A stretch of DNA of 7,684 nt, from contig JAOPVN010000034.1 of assembly GCA_025966175.1 (NCBI GenBank), forward strand, positions 1 to 7,684, written 5' to 3'. Below, piece by piece: positions 6,165 to 7,684 of the stretch. A program made the position numbers and the translations under genes. This DNA is from Modestobacter sp. (GTDB lineage: Bacteria; Actinomycetota; Actinomycetes; Mycobacteriales; Geodermatophilaceae). The notes below the pieces were generated by a model, which was given only the letters and a program-made list of their open reading frames with translations, searched no databases and was not told the origin of the DNA. The stretch's first letter is position 1. The number at the start of each line of letters is the position of its first letter.

Positions 6165-6972
6165 CGGGCGGTTGCTGCTCTCGGAGTTCCTGCTGGTGCT
6201 GCGGCGACGTCGCAACCAGGTCCTGCTGGGCCTGCTGGCCCTGGTCACCGTGCTGATCGGCGTCGCCGTCGACGTGTCCGGACCCGCGCGCGACGGGGAG
6301 GGCCCGGCCTTCCTGCGCAGCATCACCGACAACGGGCTGTTCCTGTCCTTCACCGCCCTGGTGGTGAGCCTCCCGGTCTTCCTGCCGCTGGTGGTATCGG
6401 TGGTGTCGGGTGAGTCGATCGCCGGCGAGGCCAGCACCGGCACGCTGCGCTACCTGCTGGTGGTCCCGGTGGACCGGACCCGGCTGCTGGTGGTCAAGCT
6501 GCTGTCGGTGGTGCTGTTCGGGCTCCTGGCCGCCGTGCTGGTCGCGGTCGTCGGCGCGGTCGTCGGCGCGGTGCTGTTCCCGATCGGGGAGCTGAGGCTG
6601 CTGTCGGGCACGACCGTGTCCTACGGGCAGGGGCTGCTCCGGCTGGCCGGAGTCGCCCTCTACGTGGCCGCGGTGCTGGCGACGGTCGCCGCCCTCGGCG
6701 TGTTCGTCTCGACGCTCACCGAGGTGCCCATCGCGGCGATGGCGGCCACCGCGCTGGCCGTCGTCCTGGTCGAGGTGCTCGACGCCGTGCCGCAGCTGTC
6801 GGCGCTGCACCCCTGGCTGTTCACCCATGACTGGCTGGCCTTCGGCGACCTGCTGCGCGATCCGGTCAGCGTCGCCGGGCTGGGCCACGGCCTCCTCGTC
6901 CAGGCCTGCTGGGACGCCGTCCTGGTGACGCTGGCGTGGGCGCGGATGACCACCCGGGACGTCACCAGCTGA
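6157..6972 (+). CDS. ABC-2 type transporter permease, six TM segments
   Basis: The 271-residue membrane subunit pairs with the preceding ATPase. After an arginine cluster (RRRR, residues 16-19), six hydrophobic segments can be drawn at about 21-40, 61-83, 113-141, 160-187, 189-211 and 240-261. The cytoplasmic motif SGESIAGEASTGTLRYLLVVPVDR is split here as GESIAGEASTGTLR (85-98) and VVPVDRTRLLVVKL (102-115), which is typical of ABC-2 permeases and contacts the ATPase. The GTG start overlaps the ATPase stop by 8 nt and fits translational coupling; an upstream ATG at 6073 lies deep in the ATPase gene and would add 28 non-membrane residues. TM3 carries a 12-bp tandem duplication coding VVGAVVGA. 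It probably forms a homodimer. No strong terminator follows. Confidence 0.93.
   Translation: MGDGRLLLSEFLLVLRRRRNQVLLGLLALVTVLIGVAVDVSGPARDGEGPAFLRSITDNGLFLSFTALVVSLPVFLPLVVSVVSGESIAGEASTGTLRYLLVVPVDRTRLLVVKLLSVVLFGLLAAVLVAVVGAVVGAVLFPIGELRLLSGTTVSYGQGLLRLAGVALYVAAVLATVAALGVFVSTLTEVPIAAMAATALAVVLVEVLDAVPQLSALHPWLFTHDWLAFGDLLRDPVSVAGLGHGLLVQACWDAVLVTLAWARMTTRDVTS
6546..6569 (+). repeat. Perfect 12-bp tandem duplication inside the permease gene
   Basis: GGTCGTCGGCGC occurs twice head-to-tail, keeping frame. It lies in TM3 and gives the repeated Val-Val-Gly-Ala pattern, creating a GxxxG helix-packing spacing (Gly133, Gly137). It could be recent slippage or simply biased codons for a small-residue helix. 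Confidence 0.6.
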
Positions 6973-7039
6973 CCCCGGCCGGGCAGCACCGCCCCCCGGA
7001 TGGGTCGGATGACCGATGCCGCGCCGCCGCGGAGCTGGT

Positions 7040-7045
7040 TAGCGT
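7040..7045 (+). promoter_or_regulatory. Possible -10 element for the formate dehydrogenase gene
   Basis: TAGCGT fits the loose actinobacterial TANNNT -10 pattern and lies in the 147-base gap between the permease stop and the dehydrogenase ATG, about 75 bases before that ATG. No matching -35 was found at the normal distance, so this is weak. The change of function across the gap makes a separate promoter likely. Confidence 0.25.
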
Positions 7046-7106
7046 CGGGCGCTCACAGGCACAGCACCAGCATCCGCACGGCCCCATCCGTTGCCGGCGC
7101 CCGCCC

Positions 7107-7113
7107 GGGGGGA
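7107..7113 (+). promoter_or_regulatory. Ribosome binding site of the formate dehydrogenase gene
   Basis: GGGGGGA lies 6 nt before the ATG at 7120 and is the only purine-rich run near that start. It supports the leaderless-of-signal-peptide N-terminus described for the gene. Confidence 0.5.
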
Positions 7114-7119
7114 TCGACG

Positions 7120-7684
7120 ATGACGAGCAACCCGGTCGAGCGACTCCGCCGCCGCCTCGAGACCCACCTGCAGGCATGGCCCGTCTACCGACAGCTGACC
7201 ACGTCCGATCGCACCGGGCGCGGGGCCGCCGCGCAGTCCCCGCAGTCCCGGGCCCTGCGCGCGCGGGTCGCCACGGCGGACACGACCACGCGGTCGGTGT
7301 GCCCGTACTGCGCCGTCGGCTGCGCCCAGCTCGTCTACGCCCGGGACGGCCGGGTGGTGCAGATCGAGGGCGACCCGGACTCCCCCATCTCCCGCGGCCG
7401 GCTGTGCCCCAAGGGATCGGCCAGCCTGCAGCTGGTCACCGGTCCGCAGCGGGAGGAGAAGGTCCGCTACCGGGCGCCGCACGCCACCGAGTGGTCCGAT
7501 CTGCCGCTGGACACCGCGATGGACATGATCGCCGACCGGGTGCTCGACGCCCGCCGCCGCGGCTGGCAGGACACCGACGAGCAGGGCAACGTGCTGCGCC
7601 GCACCATGGGCATCGCCGGCCTCGGGGGCGCGACGACGGACAACGAGGAGAACTACCTCTTCAAGAAGCTGTGGACCGCGCTGG
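7120..7684 (+). CDS. fdh: Formate dehydrogenase large subunit, FDH-N-like (3' cut by window)
   Basis: The first 188 residues of a molybdenum/tungsten bis-MGD formate dehydrogenase, which oxidises formate to CO2, are visible. The [4Fe-4S] motif is complete: CPYCAVGC (Cys61, Cys64, Cys68) and Cys96 in SRGRLCPKG, spacing CX2CX3CX27C, with Lys98 in the usual electron-relay position between cluster and cofactor. It continues with WSDLPLDTAMDMIADRV (125-141) and GLGGATTDNEENYLFKKLW (168-186), the segment that in FDH-N (FdnG-like) proteins runs shortly before the catalytic Sec or Cys. That residue is beyond the window. The N-terminus (RLRRRLETHLQAWPVYRQL, 8-26) is basic and polar with no Tat motif plus hydrophobic stretch, so a cytoplasmic enzyme is likely, unlike E. 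coli FdnG. A GGGGGGA site precedes the ATG. FDH identity is firm; nitrate-reductase-like relatives are unlikely given the NEENYL segment. Confidence 0.93.
   Translation, partial: MTSNPVERLRRRLETHLQAWPVYRQLTTSDRTGRGAAAQSPQSRALRARVATADTTTRSVCPYCAVGCAQLVYARDGRVVQIEGDPDSPISRGRLCPKGSASLQLVTGPQREEKVRYRAPHATEWSDLPLDTAMDMIADRVLDARRRGWQDTDEQGNVLRRTMGIAGLGGATTDNEENYLFKKLWTAL

Noticed and set aside
6974..6999. CCCGGCCGGG palindrome and nearby C/G runs after the permease stop
   Set aside because: A terminator would be sensible here, but stems are 5 bp or self-palindromic and no T-run follows, so I did not call one.
1..7684. Search for CRISPR repeats, tRNA/rRNA, insertion sequences, attachment sites, toxin-antitoxin or phage-defence genes
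   Set aside because: None was seen; no regularly spaced repeats, no tRNA-like cloverleaf, no transposase or integrase motifs, and base composition looks even across the window.

Overview
The window is very GC-rich, with strong G/C preference at third codon positions, GTG starts and AGGAGG-type ribosome sites. This is typical of a high-GC actinobacterium. The gene styles (an FDH-N-like formate dehydrogenase without a Tat leader, and a LolA/RseB-like secreted protein beside an ABC-2 exporter) fit a soil or rock actinobacterium such as the Geodermatophilaceae, but that family assignment is inference. No tRNA, rRNA, CRISPR array, transposase or integrase was seen.

Layout. (1) 8-952 (+): FkbM-type SAM-dependent methyltransferase. 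(2) 3513-924 (-): a two-gene unit, a polysaccharide pyruvyl transferase-family protein followed by an FAD-dependent oxidoreductase. The second gene starts 74 bp inside the first, and its 3' end overlaps the convergent methyltransferase gene by 29 bp. (3) 3514-3823: divergent intergenic region with three perfect stem-loops in a row directly upstream of a small gene. (4) 3824-4042 (+): 72-residue, very acidic, apparently disordered protein of unknown function. (5) 4116-6972 (+): probable operon of a secreted LolA/RseB-like protein, an ABC ATPase and a six-helix ABC-2 permease, with tight spacing (12 nt, then an 8-nt overlap). (6) 7120-7684 (+): 5' part of a molybdopterin formate dehydrogenase large subunit, cut by the window edge just before the expected active-site Sec/Cys.

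How the genes may work together. The left part (FkbM methyltransferase, pyruvyl transferase, oxidoreductase) resembles the edge of a cell-surface glycan or natural-product tailoring region. The middle part is an export system whose extracytoplasmic partner is the LolA/RseB-like protein; its cargo cannot be read from the sequence. The right edge opens an unrelated formate-oxidation locus. Most of the window is ordinary housekeeping/accessory actinobacterial DNA. The least explained parts are the structured leader with its small acidic protein, the overlapping transferase/oxidoreductase pair, and the LolA-like/ABC exporter module.
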